This document shows, piece after piece, positions 10,233-20,624 of a stretch of 64,000 nucleotides of DNA. The DNA is taken from NCBI GenBank assembly GCA_946965045.2, contig OX337232.1, forward strand, positions 2,170,001-2,234,000, read 5' to 3'. The notes under the pieces are model-generated. The model saw nothing but the letters and a program-made list of their open reading frames with translations, was not told where the DNA came from and searched no databases. Every line of letters begins with the position of its first letter. Positions within the stretch are counted from its first letter, which is position 1. This stretch comes from Epithemia pelagica. Taxonomy: Eukaryota; Bacillariophyta; Bacillariophyceae; Surirellales; Surirellaceae. A program made the position numbers and the translations under genes.

Positions 10233-10940
10233 ATGTGTGATTGCTGGCCTCTGTTTCGCAAAGGAATCAAGGACGTCACGTGGGGCTGGGGCATTCTCTT
10301 TGTCCTGACCCTCGTGGGTTGGGTGTTGGTCTTGATGGTGGAACGATCGTGCGAGTACGTTCGTATTGAGACGTCAGACGACGACAAGGATGATTCTTCG
10401 TCGTTTGGTCGAGGATTGTCTCGAGGACGGTTGGAACCCAAGGATGAATGTCAAGGATGGGCCCAATACAATGACTTGCAACTGGATAGTCAGGCCATCA
10501 TGGCGCTGGTCGCAGGGACCACCTCGGTGCTTCTGGGAGCCTTTGTGTGGGGGTATTTGTGGATTACCGTGTGTTGTCAACCCTTTCCCTGGTTCTTTCA
10601 ATGGATTATTGTCACAACTTGTGTGGTAGTGGCAGGCTTGCAAGCATTGACGCATACCATGACCAAATCCAACCTGTGTCGAGACATGTCAGTCGTCATT
10701 GTGGATGAGGGGGATGGGACACAACGTGTGTTTGATACCTGCTCCAAAGAAACGACGGCGTACAATTTAACCTTTGCTACCATGGCCCTCTACATGGCGG
10801 CCGCAGTGCTGTTTGCCCTTGTGCGGTTGCACAAAACCAAGGCAGATTATGAAGACGACGACAATAATGACAACCACAACCACAAGAAGGACCCTGACAT
10901 GGAGAATCCTACTGCCTCATTGGAGGATATCAAAGCATGA
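10233..10940 (+). CDS. Four-helix membrane protein with acidic, Asn/His-rich tail
   Basis: Single exon, 235 aa, not recognised. Four hydrophobic segments are evident: about 16-37 (WGWGILFVLTLVGWVLVLMV), 89-111, 117-140 (WFFQWIIVTTCVVVAGLQAL) and 180-202. The first loop is polar and acidic, and the second extramembrane loop contains two Cys (NLCRDMS, FDTCSKE) that could form a disulfide. The cytosolic-looking tail is DYEDDDNNDNHNHKKD. The topology resembles claudin/tetraspan-type proteins, but no family motif is present, so function is not called. Confidence 0.55.
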   Translation: MCDCWPLFRKGIKDVTWGWGILFVLTLVGWVLVLMVERSCEYVRIETSDDDKDDSSSFGRGLSRGRLEPKDECQGWAQYNDLQLDSQAIMALVAGTTSVLLGAFVWGYLWITVCCQPFPWFFQWIIVTTCVVVAGLQALTHTMTKSNLCRDMSVVIVDEGDGTQRVFDTCSKETTAYNLTFATMALYMAAAVLFALVRLHKTKADYEDDDNNDNHNHKKDPDMENPTASLEDIKA

Positions 10941-11155
10941 AGCTGTGTTTGAAATAGACGAAACCTGGGTAGGTCGAACGCGAAGATTGTCAAGGATTAT
11001 GATATAGATGAATGGGTTGGTATGAATTACGTTCTTTATGTCATTTTAATCAACACACGGACACACACACACACAAGTTTTCAAAAGGAAGGGGAGACGG
11101 CGCAAAGCTTGCAGAAATCTTTTTCACAAGGCATTTCCGCTTATCAATAAGTGGG

Positions 11156-13948
11156 CTACTTTCCTCCCTTAAAAGAGAAATTCCACACCACCGACTCTTC
11201 GTCGTCTTCTTCAATGCCGACGCTTTCAGGCGAGTCCATGTCCCAGCACACAAAGGGCGATTCATACGATGCAGTTGGATCATGATTCCAGTCGTCATTC
11301 CAGACATAGGGCTCTGCATCGAGAATGTGAGTGGATTCCTGCGTTTCCTCGTGGTCGCTTTCGTCCAACGACGCCATCCTTGGTTCCAGAATGGTCCTTG
11401 TGGTTGTTGGTTCCTCTGCCACCTCTGCAAGCTTGTCTTGTTCGGTATGGAGGGGGCTAATGACAGCCGCTTGACGACTTCGACTGTTTTCGGAAAGAAT
11501 GGATCGTAAAATGGAATGTTGTTCGACGGCCAAGGACAAGAATGCAGAATCTTCTTCCAGACTTCGACCACCCGACAAGGATTCCGAGAGCGTTGTCGTC
11601 AAGGGTAGCGGGGGATCTTGTCTTTTGGTAGTAGTGGGACGCTTGGCAGGTGGTGGAGGCATATCGCGTGGTGAACGAGTTCGCTTTTGCCCTCGTCCTT
11701 CCTCCTTCTTTAGTTTCTTCTTGGTGGTGGTTGCCTTGGTTTGTGTTTTCTCTGGTTCTTCTGGCTCTGTTTTTGGTTGTTTGCAACGACGTTTGGGTTG
11801 CAAACTTCGTTGTCCCAAAACACTGGTTTGTCGAAATAATTTTCGGGAATTGGAAGAGGGTGGAACCTTCTTGCGTGGTGGTGGATCGTTGGATGGTTTG
11901 CCAGTTGATTTTTTGGTGGACGATACCGCACTGGTCGTCGTCCTTTTCTTTTTCTTCTTGGTGATGGCACTTTTGCTGGAGGAGCTGCTAGGTTTCAGTT
12001 TGAGCTTGGGAACTGGACGACTCCGGTTCTGGATAGTATTATTATTGGTGGTGGTCAAGGGGGGTGGCCTGGCCACTGCTGCTTCGGCATGTTGTGCCAG
12101 CACGGAGTAATCGTCCAGTGAAATTAGGGGTGCCCCTTCGGCAATGCCCTGTTTGGGTTTGGCATTCCGTAGGGCATGGGACACCTTTTCTCGTGCTTCC
12201 AAGGTTGGAATTTCACACCACACACTCATGGCTCGAGCTTTGTTTTTGGTCTTATCCAGTTTCCAAAGGGACAAAATACGACGACTGTCGTCTTCGTCCA
12301 GTCGTTTGAGAAATCGAGCTTGATAGTCCGTCTGCAACAGTTGGACAATGTGTCGGGTCAAGATGGTCTTGTCGGTTCGCGTCAAGTGAGGATGATGATA
12401 GTGATCGCGAAACGCTTGAATCAAGTGACGAAAGGTATGATTGCCTTGTTGTTTGTAATTGCCTTCTCGACCCAACAAAATGTCAGTTTCTTGAATCTGG
12501 TCTTGCAAGACAAACGTTTTCTTGTGCGAAAAGGCCACACGCTTCCGAGCGACAATGTCTCCTCGACTTGGATTCGTCTTGGTTGTTGCCGTGGTGGGAG
12601 TGGTGCTCTTGCCTCCTGTCTTGTGCTTGCCGGTACTCTTGGTAGGAATCGGAGTCGTTTGCTGCTGCTTTTGGTCGAGGAGATGCTGCTGCTGCTGCGG
12701 TGGTGCACTGGTGGCTGGGTTAGAGTCCAGTGTGGTGGGTGTCGAGGAGTCGTCCTCCTTTTGCGGCTGGTGGATAGTGGTGGTGGTTCCAGTAGTACTT
12801 GTCTGGTTCGTACTACAAGGCTCCTTTTCCTCTGGCTTGCACTCGGACGGCAGTGTTGGAGGGTTTGTCCCTGGAGGGGTGGTGGTGGTGGTGGTAGTGC
12901 TATCGAGACTGATGGTTGGTGTGGCGTCCATGTCGTTCTGGTGATTGGTGTTGGTGGTCGTGCTCCTGGCGTCTTTGTTGCAAGGTTCTTCTTCGTTCTT
13001 CTTCTCGTCCTCTTTCTCCTCCGTTGCGTTCGACTCGGACGGTGGTTTCGGAGTGGTGCTGGTGGTATCGAGCTTGGTTGGTTGGGATGGACCCCCCTTG
13101 TCCTCTGGGGGTGATGGTGATAAACGACGACGACAAGAATCCTTCTCCTCCTCCTCCTCCTCGTGGTGGTTCTTGTCTTTCGGTTCGGATTCCTGGAATG
13201 GCGGCTCTGTGGTTTCTCGAGACACGCTTTCTGGTGATGAAAGACGACAAGACTCCTCCTCCTCCTCTTGTTGGTGGTTCTTGTGTTCCTGTTCTGGTTC
13301 CTGGAATGGCGGCTCTGTGTTTTCCCGAGACACGCTTTCTCTCTTGTTGTCGCTGCTGCTCGTCATGACTGTCAGGGATGGACTAGGGGTAATGGTAGCT
13401 CGTTGGTCGTCCTTGTGGTGGTTGCTGGTGGATGCACAGTTCTCCGTACAGGACTCCTCCACTATATTGCTCGTCTCCTTCTCCTCCTTCTCCTTCTCCT
13501 TTGTTTCCAGTGGCGTGTGGTGTTCCTGGGACACGGTTTCCTTCGTCTTGTCGTCGCTGTGCTTGTCGTCCATGGAGGGGCTGGTGCAATTGATTGTTGC
13601 AGTCGTCTTTATCGTGACGGCAAGGGATGGAGTACAAGTGTTTGTGTTTTTGGTTGGGTGGTCCTCCGGATGGATAGTGGTGGTGCTATGCGTAATAGAT
13701 TCCTTTTCCTGCGGAACCAAATGGTGGTTCGTGGTCGTGGTCGTGGTGGCTTGGTCCTCCTCGGCAATGGTAACCTTCTCCGTTTCGGCCAGCACTGTAC
13801 GACGTTCCTCTTTTTTCGGGAGTGGCTGCTGTGACTCTTGTGATGCGGCTGCTGCATGGTGTAGCTCTTGTTGTTGTTGTTGTGGTCCTCCTCCCTGCGG
13901 GGCACTGGCAGTGGAAGCGGCCGTGTCGGGGAGGGTGGCAACCGACAT
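11156..13948 (-). CDS. DUF6824-domain protein with long Thr/Glu-rich low-complexity N-terminus
   Basis: The frame continues upstream to 14185 without an ATG, so I place the start at MSVATLPDT (13948), giving 930 aa. Residues about 1-440 are low-complexity (Thr, Ser, Glu, Gln, Pro runs). They contain an internal near-repeat, ESVSRE(N/T)TEPPFQE, found twice. A conserved block follows at about 470-600: QETDILLGREGNYKQQGNHTFRHLI, then DKTILTRHIVQLLQ, RFLKRLDEDD and AREKVSHALRN. This is the DUF6824 pattern (D-x-L-x-GRG, GN-x-x-FR, ARxK-(V/I)-SHALR), common in diatoms and of unknown biochemical role. The C-terminal half is Lys/Ser/Pro-rich, with basic stretches that look like nuclear localisation signals (KKKKKRTT, KRPTTTKR), then an acidic Trp-containing end. 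A nuclear regulatory role is inference. Confidence 0.7.
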   Translation of the reverse strand: MSVATLPDTAASTASAPQGGGPQQQQQELHHAAAASQESQQPLPKKEERRTVLAETEKVTIAEEDQATTTTTTNHHLVPQEKESITHSTTTIHPEDHPTKNTNTCTPSLAVTIKTTATINCTSPSMDDKHSDDKTKETVSQEHHTPLETKEKEKEEKETSNIVEESCTENCASTSNHHKDDQRATITPSPSLTVMTSSSDNKRESVSRENTEPPFQEPEQEHKNHQQEEEEESCRLSSPESVSRETTEPPFQESEPKDKNHHEEEEEEKDSCRRRLSPSPPEDKGGPSQPTKLDTTSTTPKPPSESNATEEKEDEKKNEEEPCNKDARSTTTNTNHQNDMDATPTISLDSTTTTTTTPPGTNPPTLPSECKPEEKEPCSTNQTSTTGTTTTIHQPQKEDDSSTPTTLDSNPATSAPPQQQQHLLDQKQQQTTPIPTKSTGKHKTGGKSTTPTTATTKTNPSRGDIVARKRVAFSHKKTFVLQDQIQETDILLGREGNYKQQGNHTFRHLIQAFRDHYHHPHLTRTDKTILTRHIVQLLQTDYQARFLKRLDEDDSRRILSLWKLDKTKNKARAMSVWCEIPTLEAREKVSHALRNAKPKQGIAEGAPLISLDDYSVLAQHAEAAVARPPPLTTTNNNTIQNRSRPVPKLKLKPSSSSSKSAITKKKKKRTTTSAVSSTKKSTGKPSNDPPPRKKVPPSSNSRKLFRQTSVLGQRSLQPKRRCKQPKTEPEEPEKTQTKATTTKKKLKKEEGRGQKRTRSPRDMPPPPAKRPTTTKRQDPPLPLTTTLSESLSGGRSLEEDSAFLSLAVEQHSILRSILSENSRSRQAAVISPLHTEQDKLAEVAEEPTTTRTILEPRMASLDESDHEETQESTHILDAEPYVWNDDWNHDPTASYESPFVCWDMDSPESVGIEEDDEESVVWNFSFKGGK

Positions 13949-14705
13949 TTGTTTGTTTTGTGTTGGGTCTTTAAAAAATGTGGAGAGAGCAATGGACCAA
14001 GGACCTGGTTGGAATTTGTGGAGGAACGAAAAACGACCCAGCCGAGATGCAACGAGACAATCTCCAATGCTAGCTAGTAGGGAACCAATTGTGTAGTAGT
14101 GGAAAAGAAAGATACACAAACTGTGGGGGGTTGTGAACACCAAAGAGTTCTCGTTCCACAAAGTAGATCTCACACATGCATCCAAGGAGGCTCTCCTCCT
14201 CCTTTGGCATAAAATGAGTCAAGCGCCTCCTCCTGTTTGGAGCGTTGCAACGAGACACACTCGGTTGGGAGGCGGCAGTCGTCGCAACGAGAGGAAGCGC
14301 TTCTCTCGAATGGTCGGACCGTCTCTCGTTTGGGAGTTTTTATTAGTAGAGTCCACTGAATCGTGTGTGCCCCCCAACGAGGCGGATCTGGATCGATAGT
14401 CGTAGAATGTGTTGCAGGAGCTGGTTGGTTTGTGTGAAATTGAATTGTAGGATTGTGTATGCTCTTCATCACTAGAGAGAGATGAAACACAGCAGCGAAA
14501 CCAACCAAAAAGTGGTGTGTTCCCGCGGCAAGTGTGACTGACAACGACCGAACGCGGTCGCGGAAACCATGCGACTCCCGCATACGGGCGACCCCTTTGA
14601 TCATGACCTACGAGTCCTCCAGGACTCGAGTCCCGTACCGGCGAGCACCACCCATTTTTGTCTTCCGAATCTTTGTGGCAGTGAAAAAGACAATCACCAT
14701 TCACC
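13949..14705. promoter_or_regulatory. Divergent promoter region between DUF6824 gene and RPAC1 gene
   Basis: About 757 bp separate two divergent start codons. The frame of the minus-strand gene stays open to 14185 but has no ATG there. I see no repeat, RNA gene or independent coding signal. Confidence 0.35.
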
Positions 14706-16289
14706 ATGGCCACCACGGCCCGTCGTGCCGTTCGTCTCAAGGTGACCGAAAGTGGATCGGAAGCCATTCATGATCCTCAAACGGCCCCCGAAGTTCCAAC
14801 CTCTCCCGAAGAATTCTTGGCACGTTTTCGGTAAGCCAGACTCAAGACAGGATACTTGGTGCGGTTTGGGTGCTTTCGTTGTGGTGCTGTTGCTTCTTGT
14901 ATTCTAGGGGCTTGGTTTACCGGTACATGCTCTCAACGATCTCTTTGGTTGATTCCGTGTTTTTTCTGATTTTCCCTCGAAACATTGTCATTTTCTCTTT
15001 TTGTATGTGGATACGGACGACTGGCTGTCCATTTATTTCTTGCGCTGTTTCGTTGGATCCATTCCTACAATACAATTAGCCACAATTTTCAGCTTCGAGT
15101 GTTGGAACGTCCGTCTCCCCATGAACTGGTCTTTGAATTAATTCATGTCGACACCTCCTTTGCCAATGCCTTGCGACGTATTCTCTTGTCGGAAATTCCT
15201 ACCGTGGCGGTCGAACATGTCTACATTTCTCAAAATTCCAGTATCTTGCACGATGAAGTCTTGGCCCATCGACTGGGCTTGGTCCCCCTCACGGCCGATG
15301 CCCGATTTATGGATGACTTTGTCGAAGCGCCGTCGTCGTCCGAATCCAACAAAGGTGGAGGACCATCGTCCCACAATCACGAGGACGAAGAGGAGGACGA
15401 GGAAGAAGGAGGTGCCAACGATCGCAATACACTCGTGTTTCGGTTGGATGTCATGTGTACTCATGCCGAAGCTCGAGCGGCGGGGGCTACTACCAAAGCC
15501 TCGAAATCCAAAAGCAGTACTGCTGCGACCAAACGTCGTGCCTCTCCGGAGAACAACGACGAGGACGACGACCACGAACAAGAAGAAGAGCACACTGCCG
15601 AACTAGATCGGTTAGTCTCCTCCCACAAAAAAGGTGTCGATGTCAATTTGGAAGACATTGCCAAGGAGGCAGCCTCCAAACAAGCCTATCAATTTCCCAA
15701 GGATCGTCCCTATACCAAACATGTGTACAGTCGTGATTTGGAATGGATTCCGCAGGGCGATCAGGCCGAACGACTGGGCGTGGATTCCATTCGACCCATT
15801 TACGATGATATTCTCTTGGCCAAATTACGGCCCGGACAAGGCATTGAATTGGAAGCCCACGCGCGACGAGGAATCGGCAAGGATCATGCCAAATATTCTC
15901 CCGTTTGTACAGCCTCGTATCGACTCATGCCTCATGTGGAACTGTTGGAGAATGTCTACGACAAGGATGCGGAAGAATTGGTCTACGTGTACGAACCGGG
16001 CGTGTTTCGATTGGTTCCCACTGTACCGGGACAAGATCCACCCGGAACACGACAAAAGGCCGTGGTTCACAACCCCTACGCCTGTACCATGTCTCGCAAC
16101 TTTATGCGACATGCTACCTTGGCCAAGGCGATTCGTATTACCCGCATCACCGATCACTTTATTTTTTCCATTGAAAGTGTAGGCATGGCAAGTCCGGCCG
16201 TGTTGCTCGCCGAAGCACTCCGCGTCTTGCAACGCAAATGTCAAAACGTCATGGACTTGGCCGATGCATCGGCTACCAATCAATCATAA
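14706..16289 (+). CDS. RPAC1: DNA-directed RNA polymerases I and III subunit RPAC1 (AC40, alpha-like)
   Basis: Two exons: 14706-14830 (ending TTTTCG before GTAAGC) and 15080-16289, joined across a 249-nt intron whose acceptor CAATTAG gives the frame LARFR/HNFQLRVLERP. The product is 444 aa. It matches the alpha-subunit signature almost word for word: VDTSFANALRRILLSEIPTVAVEHVYI, then HDEVLAHRLGLVPL, then the C-terminal LAKAIRITRITDHFIFSIES. RPAC1 pairs with RPAC2 to nucleate assembly of Pol I and Pol III in the nucleus, like the bacterial alpha dimer. Unusual is a low-complexity acidic insertion at about residues 120-222 (DEEEDEEEGG, then NNDEDDDHEQEEE) inside the region following the HRLGLVPL motif, making the protein roughly 90-100 residues longer than yeast or human homologues. 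Confidence 0.92.
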
Positions 16290-16708
16290 TAAAACATGTG
16301 TGTATAGGAAACATGTTACATCGGCTGCACCATTCTTACAGAACAAAGATGACAGAGAAGTGCCTCATTTTCTCCGTCACTCTGGTGAGTCATTCGAGTG
16401 TCTAACGGCGGCGAAGACTGCCTCTAGAGGTCGTCACACTACAGAGAGACTTATCATGTGTGGAGTTCGTGGGTGCATCTAACGTGTGCGGCAAGGCGGA
16501 ACTGTTCAACCAAAGTCGTAAAAAATGCCAAGTAATAGAGGTAGTAAAGCAAGTATTCTCTTGAATTATCATCATCATTTAATTTAATATCATCATAATC
16601 CTATGCATAATCGTACAAAAACACAGCAAGCATACACAAGACAAGAGATTGTCCAACTGCACCCAGAGTTTCCACTGCAAAAATAATAATCAAGAATCCA
16701 TGTTCTCA
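16290..16708. other. Convergent intergenic region
   Basis: This 419-bp AT-rich spacer lies between the RPAC1 stop (+) and the stop of the next gene (-). It contains ATAATCATCATCATTTAAT-type sequence suited to two facing polyadenylation regions. No gene seen. Confidence 0.4.
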
Positions 16709-18664
16709 TCATCCAGAGGAGGCGGATTCTTGCAAGGATGGTACAACATCTTTTTCTTTGGATTCCGTCGAATAGACGGAGGACAACAAGGCTCCTTGGG
16801 GAGTGGCCGACGAGGCTCGTGTGGTTTGAATTTTACCAGTACTGTCGGTCAAGAAGCGAACACCCCCAATTTTGGTGGGAATGTCCACCAACCCAATCGC
16901 ATGAGCCGAGTCAATCCAGTAAGCCGTCTTGCCTCGAGCTCGACATTCCTTGTACCCATCCAAGGTTTGTCGAACAGCCGGTGGCAAATGTCGGCACTTG
17001 CTCAAATGGCATCGCTTCCAGGAAGTGACGAGTCGATAAATTTCCGACACAGTTCGGGGATAAAAAATGGACATGGAGGGTCCCGCTCGACCTCCATCGG
17101 GACTCATGGCACAAAAGACACATCGCAAACCGACACGACCAATCATTTGGGGATCGGTACTGGTGGGGGCATTCTTGGATTCAATCGATGCAGTCTCGCT
17201 CTTGTCGGCTGTGCTGGTCGGTTGAATCACCACCACTTCCAACAAGTCACTTCGCATGAAGCAATGAAGCGCATTTAACTTTTCTTCATCGTCTGGAGTC
17301 TTTAACCTTCGGGGATATTCGGTTGGTACCACAAACTGATCGTTGAGGGGTTCCGAGATCATGGAGGAAAAGCTCGGTTCGGTAGGCAATGTGGGGAAAC
17401 TTCCCTTGCTATCGTTGTCGTCCATCATGGAGGTTTCCGAAGCTGGCCTTGGCTTTTTGGTGGAGGAAAACGCCAGGAGCACTGAAGCTGTATCCAAGGT
17501 TTGTTTCTTTTCGGACGATCCTGTAATGGGCCCCAACGAATCTTGTTTGTGATGGTCATTGTCCATACTATGGAGTGGTTCTCTTAAGTGAGCATCGTTG
17601 CTCTCTGGAGAATGGTTCTTGTCACTGGTGGTCGACAAGGTACTCGACTGCACCAGTCCTTGCACATGCGAACTACTACTGGCACCACCAGCCTGGGGAG
17701 ATGCTTCCGTACTGGCAATGGTGGCATCGTCCACCGAAGGGTTGGCTTTGACAGCCGACGATGCCAGGGAAAGTGCATGTTCGGCCGAAGATGCCGGATG
17801 AATCACACTGGATCCACTCAAATAGTCTGGATCCGTCGAAGTCGAAACCAGGGACGAGTGTTGTTGATGCGAATGTTCGTACGATACGATTCCAGCATCG
17901 CTACTTTGCGAATGAGGCGGTTTGGCCAAGTCCATACCATGAGCCGCTCCGGAATGAGGAGGCTGTTGGGGTGGTGGTGGTGGTTGATCCGGAGGCATGG
18001 AAGTCGGATGCATCATGCCATAGCCTGTTTGTGGGTCCACCGCATGAGGATGCATATATCCTCCATAGCCATGATGATAGTAGGCTGCCTGAGAAGGAGG
18101 AACTTGATGCTCGTTCTTGTCGTACTCTCCTCCTCCATCGATTGGATGGGGACTGGTTCGGGAATACTGCGACATGGCAGGGTGATGAGGATGATAATGT
18201 TGAGGGTAATACGGTGCTCCTGGACCAGAGTGACTGTAAAATTGTCCATGATGATGATGCATTTGTTGTGATTGTTGTTGTTGCGGCGGCGGTTGTTGCG
18301 TTGGTGGATAGGGATACGAGGGGGGACCGCCATGGTGGGGATGCATCATTTGACCATGCGGTGGATAAGGCATGTATCCTCCACTGGCTGTCGAGGCTCC
18401 TGGATTCATCACGCCAGGAGGGTGTGGTCCACTACCACCACTACTACTACCTGTGTGCGGCGGCATCATTTGGCCCCCATATGTAGCAGTCGTCGTGGGA
18501 GGAATATCGGAGGGGGACATTCGAGAATACGGATAGTTTAAAGCGGCTTGTTGATGCATGTCCCAAGCCTGCATCTGCCCGTCGTGGTCATGATGATGTG
18601 GATGATGATGATGGTGGTGGTGATGGTACCCTTGCTCATGGGCCTTGTTGTCGCCCTCGTTCAT
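16709..18664 (-). CDS. His/Pro/Gln-rich protein with a conserved Cys/His domain (diatom-type)
   Basis: ATG at 18664 (MNEGDNKA); the frame extends upstream only to a GTG. The product is 651 aa. The N-terminal half is extreme low-complexity: a run of eight His, then HPHHHDHD, Gln, Pro and Gly/Tyr-rich text resembling a prion-like or activation region. The C-terminal part (about 455-600) is a compact conserved-looking domain: DEEKLNALHCFMRSDLLEVVV, then GRVGLRCVFCAM (CxxC), then SIFYPRTVSEIYRLVTSW, CHLSKCRHLPP and YWIDSAHAIGLVD. I have seen this RCxxC...H-x-x-x-C arrangement repeatedly in predicted diatom proteins, but no named Pfam family comes to mind. The Cys/His pairs could bind zinc. A nuclear regulatory role is a guess from composition. 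Confidence 0.62.
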   Translation of the reverse strand: MNEGDNKAHEQGYHHHHHHHHPHHHDHDGQMQAWDMHQQAALNYPYSRMSPSDIPPTTTATYGGQMMPPHTGSSSGGSGPHPPGVMNPGASTASGGYMPYPPHGQMMHPHHGGPPSYPYPPTQQPPPQQQQSQQMHHHHGQFYSHSGPGAPYYPQHYHPHHPAMSQYSRTSPHPIDGGGEYDKNEHQVPPSQAAYYHHGYGGYMHPHAVDPQTGYGMMHPTSMPPDQPPPPPQQPPHSGAAHGMDLAKPPHSQSSDAGIVSYEHSHQQHSSLVSTSTDPDYLSGSSVIHPASSAEHALSLASSAVKANPSVDDATIASTEASPQAGGASSSSHVQGLVQSSTLSTTSDKNHSPESNDAHLREPLHSMDNDHHKQDSLGPITGSSEKKQTLDTASVLLAFSSTKKPRPASETSMMDDNDSKGSFPTLPTEPSFSSMISEPLNDQFVVPTEYPRRLKTPDDEEKLNALHCFMRSDLLEVVVIQPTSTADKSETASIESKNAPTSTDPQMIGRVGLRCVFCAMSPDGGRAGPSMSIFYPRTVSEIYRLVTSWKRCHLSKCRHLPPAVRQTLDGYKECRARGKTAYWIDSAHAIGLVDIPTKIGGVRFLTDSTGKIQTTRASSATPQGALLSSVYSTESKEKDVVPSLQESASSG

Positions 18665-20624
18665 CGTCTCTCCCTTTGTATGTCTCTTTGTCTGTCTCCT
18701 TCTCTTTGCTATACCTCTAGTTACTTGAGTGGATCCCTTGACCACAACTAAATGATCAGCGTGAGGTTGGGAAGGAGTATTTCAAACGAATACATTTGCT
18801 TAAGTGTTTCTAATATAGCGTATTCCGTCACGAACATCTGAATACTGTCACGCTGGTATATTGTCCTAAGTATTCCATGTGCGGGTAGAGAGAAATACAA
18901 CTGGACAACGGTAACAACCTGAGAGCAAGCGTGACATTCTACCTAAGTTCTCGAACGGGGCGCCCCTCCGTGGAGTCCCCCAACAGACAGAGGACCGAAC
19001 CGGAGCGCTTCCGACTCGCACTGCTCCACGGGTCTCCCATAAGCGCGCCGAACCCTGCGTCCCCCAAACACCCAAGCGATTGGATTCGAAATATAAAGAA
19101 AAGATGATATTAAATATTTATCATAACCGCTCAGGACCTTTCAAGTCGAGATTGTTTTCTGGGACAGTTTGCGCCGTTGGGCCTTTTCTCTGAACGATAA
19201 TCGACGTGCCACATTCTTCGAAAATTCGCGAACGCGTGGATGGACAATGGACATGGTAAAGCAATCATCTCTACATCAGCGACATGATCCATGTTGGAAA
19301 AACAAAGTTCTTTTACATCCAACCAACCAACCATTCTGAGCGATCGACATGCCCCATTGGCAGTGACTGTATCGATTCTCCACAACGGATTGGCATAACG
19401 CCAAGACGAAAGATCACACTACTTGTGCTAGGATCGCAGTCTGCCATCAACAGTGGTATTTCGTGACAAGTAATTATGAGGAATCGAATGAACAAAATAC
19501 CAGAAAGGTGTTGCTCGCGGCTAAGGAGATATTAAACGAGGTTCGAACAGAAAGATCTACTACAGTCATTCCACAATTTCTTTCCCAACTGTTGGCTGGA
19601 AAGGCACAACCAATGTTAATTCTCTGGTTCAAAGATATTTCAGAGACGAGATCAGGTACTGATCCAGGTGGAACCGACAACGAATAGTGAGCCCAAGACC
19701 AAATGCGAGTACAATTTCAAGTTTTACCAGTAGCGTGTTTTGGTTAATTGTAAGGTCTTTCTCTGAAGGAGGTTAGATTTTACCCCGAGGAGTGAAGACA
19801 ATCACCTCGTTGATTTGCTTATCAGAGTCGTTGGAATTCCACGTAATTTTGCTGCCATCCTTCATTTGCCATCTTTTACTAAAGACATGTTGTTGACTAC
19901 CCGGTCCATGAATTACCGGTTCGTCCAAGAAATTGTGTTCTTGCAAGCCGACATGATGCGCAAAAAAATCCTCCATGCTTGGCTGGAGATACGAACAGTC
20001 AAACCGTACCAGGAGCAATCTTCATCATGGCTTCAATCGTCATTTCCCAACGTCCGACGGCATTTCTGCAACGAAGAAAGTCACACCTCATAAGATCCAT
20101 TGCTTCATTCTTCATCGTCCTATCCCGAGTCGGCTTTGTATGTTTCTTTTGTTGTCGTTTGCTGCGTCCACTGCAACGGGCTTCGGGAAGACCACCAATT
20201 TCCTCTCGGATTTTATCCCGCCACGGGGATTATGTGGACGAGTTGAGGCCTGTGAGTGTGAGGTCGAGACTCGACTAACGACGTGCATCAAAAATTAAAA
20301 TGATGTGTGACATGGAGTTCGAGTTCACAGTTCACAGCGGAGGTTCGCGGCCATGCTCGCTTTGGCGCGCTGCGCGTACCGGATCTTTGCAGGTCCCGCC
20401 GGAGGTCGGAGATCCTGCGCACGTTCCGTCTGTCCATCGTAGGATTCAAGTCACATACGTTGTTCGTTTGTTGGACGTCATACAAACCCTATCGGTAATT
20501 CCTAGAGAGAATCCCTTCGCGTTTCGTGGAAGCGCTGGCAAATGCGGCCAACGTCATTCACCCCATCCGTGGATACGGACCTTCGGCGAAAGCTCAAAGT
20601 CCAACCTAATAGAGACCTTTAACC
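18665..20624. other. Long intergenic stretch upstream of petC
   Basis: About 1.96 kb with no supported gene. Open stretches exist at 19131-19385 (-), about 19366-19687 (+) and 19773-20018 (-, containing DGSKITWNSNDSDKQINEV). They lack initiating ATGs or homology that I can recognise and do not join into one model. The last 300 bp should contain the petC promoter. Confidence 0.35.

Noticed and set aside
12176..14096. Long plus-strand open frames (312 and 383 codons) opposite the DUF6824 gene
   Set aside because: They are antisense shadows of Thr/Glu-rich low-complexity codons, giving Val/Leu/Ser/Trp-rich text without any domain; the minus strand carries the conserved block.
17588..18486. Plus-strand frames opposite the His-rich protein gene
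   Set aside because: Their composition mirrors the CAT/CAC runs of the real gene; no independent coding signal.
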